DNA of 64,000 nt from RPQJ01 sp963846315. Lineage in GTDB: Bacteria > Pseudomonadota > Gammaproteobacteria > Steroidobacterales > Steroidobacteraceae. Below the pieces are notes generated by a model. It had not been told where the DNA came from, searched no databases, and was given only the letters and a program-made list of their open reading frames with translations. Position numbers and translations under genes: made by a program. Location: assembly GCA_963846315.1 (NCBI GenBank), contig CAWJVM010000004.1, forward strand, positions 62,001 through 126,000, read 5' to 3'. Below, piece by piece: positions 61,715-64,000 of the stretch (position 1 is the first letter of the stretch; the number at the start of each line of letters is the position of its first letter).

Positions 61715-63070
61715 GTGCGAACTCCCTCGATCCGCCGGCACATGCTCACGCTGCTGCTGCTCACGCTCGCCGGTACGTGGCTGGCGTCTGCGGCCCTGAC
61801 CTACCGCGAAGCGCATCGGGGCATCGATGCCCTGCTGGACGCACACCTGGCCCAGGCCGCGCGGTTGCTGGTGGCGCAGGCGGGCCACGAACTCGAAGAA
61901 CTCGACTTCGATGAGGATTCGGCCACCCCGCCGAACTTCCGCACCAAGGTTGCCTTCCAGGTGCGCGAGGCGGACGGGACGCTCATTCTGCGCTCAGCCA
62001 ACGCCCCGACGACACCGTTGGCCGGGACGGTCAATGGCTTCAGCGAAGCGGCGCTCGGTGACATTCGCTGGCGCGTGTATTCGGCGGCCGAAGCCGCGCA
62101 GGGCGTAGTCGTGCACGTGGCGGAAGACCACGCGACACGCGAACGGATCGCGCGTCGCGTCGCGCTGGGTGCACTCCTCCCGCAGCTCATCGCACTGCCC
62201 GTGCTCGGGCTCGCGATCTGGTGGGTCGTCGGTCGGTCGCTGCGGCCGTTACGGCGTCTCGCGGATGAACTGGCACACCGCAGCCCCGACGATGTTCGGC
62301 CGCTGGCCGCAGGACCAATGCCCGTCGAGTTGGCGAGTCTCGCCGAACGGCTCGAGGAACTCCTGTTACGTGTTCGTGATTCACTCGATTCAGAACGACG
62401 GTTCACCTCCCATGCTGCCCATGAGTTGCGTACGCCGGTCGCTGCATTGCGCGCGCAGGCGGAGGTGGCGTTGGCAACCAGGAATCCCGACGTCAGGGAC
62501 GCGGCACTGCGCCACTGCATCGAGGCCTGCGACCGGATGACACGCCTCGTAACGCAGTTGATGCAACTTGCCCGTGTGGACGAAACCGGTCACCTTGCAA
62601 GTGCGACATCGTGCGAACTGCGTACCATTGCAGAACGCGTGCTGGCAGACAGCGCGCCGGCGGCGATGCAGGAGGGAACGTCGATAGTGCTGGAGGCACC
62701 GGATCCCGGGCGCGTTCCTGGCGACGCCGCACTACTCGAGGCACTGGTGCGTAACCTGGTCGACAACGCACTGCGACATGGCGGACCACACGGCGAGGTT
62801 CGGGTCGGGGTGGCACAGGAGCAGGGTGAGATCCGACTCACCGTCGAGGATACGGGAAGGGGCGTCACGCGTGAGACGCTCGAACGACTTGGCCGGCGCT
62901 TTTACCGCGCGCCGGAATCGACGGCCACGGGCAGCGGGCTGGGGCTATCGATCGTCAAGCGGATCGCCGAGTTGCACGGCGGTTTCGTGAGCTTCCGCAC
63001 TGGCGATGCAGACCGTGGCCTGCGGGTCGAGGTCACGATCCCAATCCAGCGCAGCGAGCGTACTCGTTAG
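61715..63070 (+). CDS. Sensor histidine kinase (QseC/PmrB-like)
   Basis: A 451-residue membrane kinase. Two transmembrane helices (about 9-28 and 152-172) flank a periplasmic sensor domain of about 120 residues (YREAHRGIDALLDAHLAQAA to VVHVAEDHATRERIA). The HAMP-like region follows (RSLRPLRRLADELAHRS). The phosphoacceptor is His236 in AAHELRTPVAALRAQ. ATPase motifs are VRNLVDNALRHG (N box), VEDTGRGV (G1) and GSGLGLSIV (G2). The sensor domain lacks cysteine or histidine clusters that would suggest haem, so the signal is not clear. GTG start. Partner of the adjacent regulator. Confidence 0.93.
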   Translation: MRTPSIRRHMLTLLLLTLAGTWLASAALTYREAHRGIDALLDAHLAQAARLLVAQAGHELEELDFDEDSATPPNFRTKVAFQVREADGTLILRSANAPTTPLAGTVNGFSEAALGDIRWRVYSAAEAAQGVVVHVAEDHATRERIARRVALGALLPQLIALPVLGLAIWWVVGRSLRPLRRLADELAHRSPDDVRPLAAGPMPVELASLAERLEELLLRVRDSLDSERRFTSHAAHELRTPVAALRAQAEVALATRNPDVRDAALRHCIEACDRMTRLVTQLMQLARVDETGHLASATSCELRTIAERVLADSAPAAMQEGTSIVLEAPDPGRVPGDAALLEALVRNLVDNALRHGGPHGEVRVGVAQEQGEIRLTVEDTGRGVTRETLERLGRRFYRAPESTATGSGLGLSIVKRIAELHGGFVSFRTGDADRGLRVEVTIPIQRSERTR

Positions 63071-64000
63071 CTCGAACGAATGCGTGCCGCGACGGCGTCG
63101 AAGCCGCGCGCGGCTGCCGCGTCGGCCGCCGCAACTCCGTCACGGTTGCGCAACGTCGTCTTCGCACCCGCCTGCAGCAACAGGCCGACGACTTCGTCCG
63201 CGCCGGCCTGACTCGCCAGGATCAGCGCGGTGTCGCCGAAGATGTTCTGCGAATCGAACCCGACCCGCAGTGCGATGAGCTTGCGTACGATCGCGGCGTG
63301 GTTGCCGCGGGCGGCCAGCATCAGGAGTGTGTCGCCCGAGCGGCTGCGCATCCCGACATCGGCGTCGGCACGCAGCAGCTTTACGAATGCAGCATCGTTG
63401 CCGCGCGCTGCAGCGCAGGCGACAGGCGTAATTCCATCAGCAGCCGCTGCGTTCACAGCGGCCCGGGACTCCAGCAGCAGTGCAATGACCGCGGAATCGT
63501 CCCGGCACGCGGCGTGCCATAGCGCCGTGTGCCCGGCGGCGTCGGTCACGTCGGGATTCGCGCCCGAACGCAACAACAGGCCGACGACAGGCGCATCACC
63601 ACGCAGTGTCGCGACCAGCAGCGGTGCCGCGCCTTCCTTGCCGGTGTCGACCTGCGCCCCTTTGGCCAGCAGCAACCGAGCAATGTCCGCGTCGCCGCGT
63701 CGCACGGCAAGCGTCAGCGGTGCGCCCTCATGGCTCCCATGTTCATTGGGATTGACGCCATGCTCGAGCAGGATCCGCACGATTTCATTGCGGCCCTGCC
63801 TGACGGCCTCGCCGAGTGGTGAACGACCTGCACGATCCTCGCGTGTCGGCGACGCACCGGCAGCGAGCAGCAATTCAACGGCGGCAGGCGATGACACAGC
63901 GATAGCGACCTGCAGGGCGGGCTGGCCCGCCGGGGTGCTCGCCTCCGGATCACCTCCTCGCGACAGTGCCGCCTTCAACAGGGCTGTGTCGCTGCGACTC
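63067..64000 (-). CDS. Ankyrin-repeat protein (N-terminus outside window)
   Basis: The frame is open to the end of the window on the minus strand, so the start lies beyond base 64000. The visible roughly 310 residues are about nine ankyrin repeats in tandem. Examples are AGRSPLGEAVRQGRNEIVRI, GAPLTLAVRRGDADIARLLL, AGHTALWHAACRDDSAVIAL, SGDTLLMLAARGNHAAIVRK and FGDTALILASQAGADEVVGL. Ankyrin repeats bind other proteins. No catalytic domain is in the visible part. Its stop shares TTAG with the convergent kinase stop. Confidence 0.88.
   Translation of the reverse strand, partial: SRSDTALLKAALSRGGDPEASTPAGQPALQVAIAVSSPAAVELLLAAGASPTREDRAGRSPLGEAVRQGRNEIVRILLEHGVNPNEHGSHEGAPLTLAVRRGDADIARLLLAKGAQVDTGKEGAAPLLVATLRGDAPVVGLLLRSGANPDVTDAAGHTALWHAACRDDSAVIALLLESRAAVNAAAADGITPVACAAARGNDAAFVKLLRADADVGMRSRSGDTLLMLAARGNHAAIVRKLIALRVGFDSQNIFGDTALILASQAGADEVVGLLLQAGAKTTLRNRDGVAAADAAAARGFDAVAARIRSS

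Overview
The window is high-GC chromosomal DNA packed with genes on both strands. Intergenic gaps are short, and GTG/TTG starts and 4-nt start/stop overlaps are frequent. Gene content points to a free-living aerobic gammaproteobacterium, possibly of the Nevskiales/Steroidobacterales/Xanthomonadales type. That content includes proteobacterial glutamate synthase (gltBD), a FabR-like repressor, several acyl-CoA dehydrogenases and HSL-type esterases, alkyl- and arylsulfatases, phenylalanine hydroxylase and multihaem cytochromes. The taxonomic call is an inference. I saw no rRNA, tRNA, CRISPR array, insertion sequence, integrase or phage gene.

Layout. 1-3.6 kb: TetR regulator (cut by the window edge), two convergent HSL-type esterases (the first with a probable C-terminal frameshift), an RlpA-like protein and a GlsB-type membrane protein. 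3.9-10 kb: gltB-gltD. 10.1-14.2 kb: FabR-like repressor divergent from a hypothetical protein, a long acyl-CoA dehydrogenase and a 40-aa membrane peptide; then a small Cys-rich protein and a 32-bp near-perfect inverted repeat. 14.2-17.9 kb: CDP-alcohol phosphatidyltransferase coupled to tryptophanase, an FKBP-type isomerase and an alpha/beta hydrolase. 17.9-24.7 kb: DUF2868 membrane protein plus DUF3482 GTPase, an ABC exporter and a DUF885 protein. 24.8-32.7 kb: CDF metal exporter, acyl-CoA dehydrogenase with divergent LysR, a Pat-type acetyltransferase/acyl-CoA ligase divergent from an HDAC-like deacetylase, and a membrane protein.

32.8-36.8 kb: an overlapping operon of an NDH-2-like oxidoreductase and two methyltransferases, then a DUF502 protein. 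36.8-44.1 kb: an organosulfate block with alkylsulfatase plus octahaem-TPR cytochrome, and arylsulfatase with divergent LysR. 44.1-50.7 kb: a tiny antisense ORF, NarL-type regulator, YbaY-like lipoprotein, ClpP-like secreted protease with a hypothetical partner, AraC regulator, parvulin/HupE pair, and an apparently truncated secreted protein coupled to a membrane protein. 50.7-59.3 kb: cardiolipin synthase-like PLD and phhA, TerC/Alx, DUF3604 plus Kef-type antiporter, and MscS. 59.4-64 kb: an SHP-like (DUF1924) cytochrome, dihaem cytochrome and cytochrome b operon followed by its own two-component system, then an ankyrin-repeat protein cut by the window end.

How the genes may work together. 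Hydrolases, acyl-CoA dehydrogenases and sulfatases suggest use of lipophilic or sulfated organic compounds. A Pat-like acetyltransferase and an HDAC-like deacetylase share one short promoter region and may form a reversible protein-acylation module. The cytochrome operon with its own sensor and regulator looks like a redox- or ligand-sensing membrane electron carrier.
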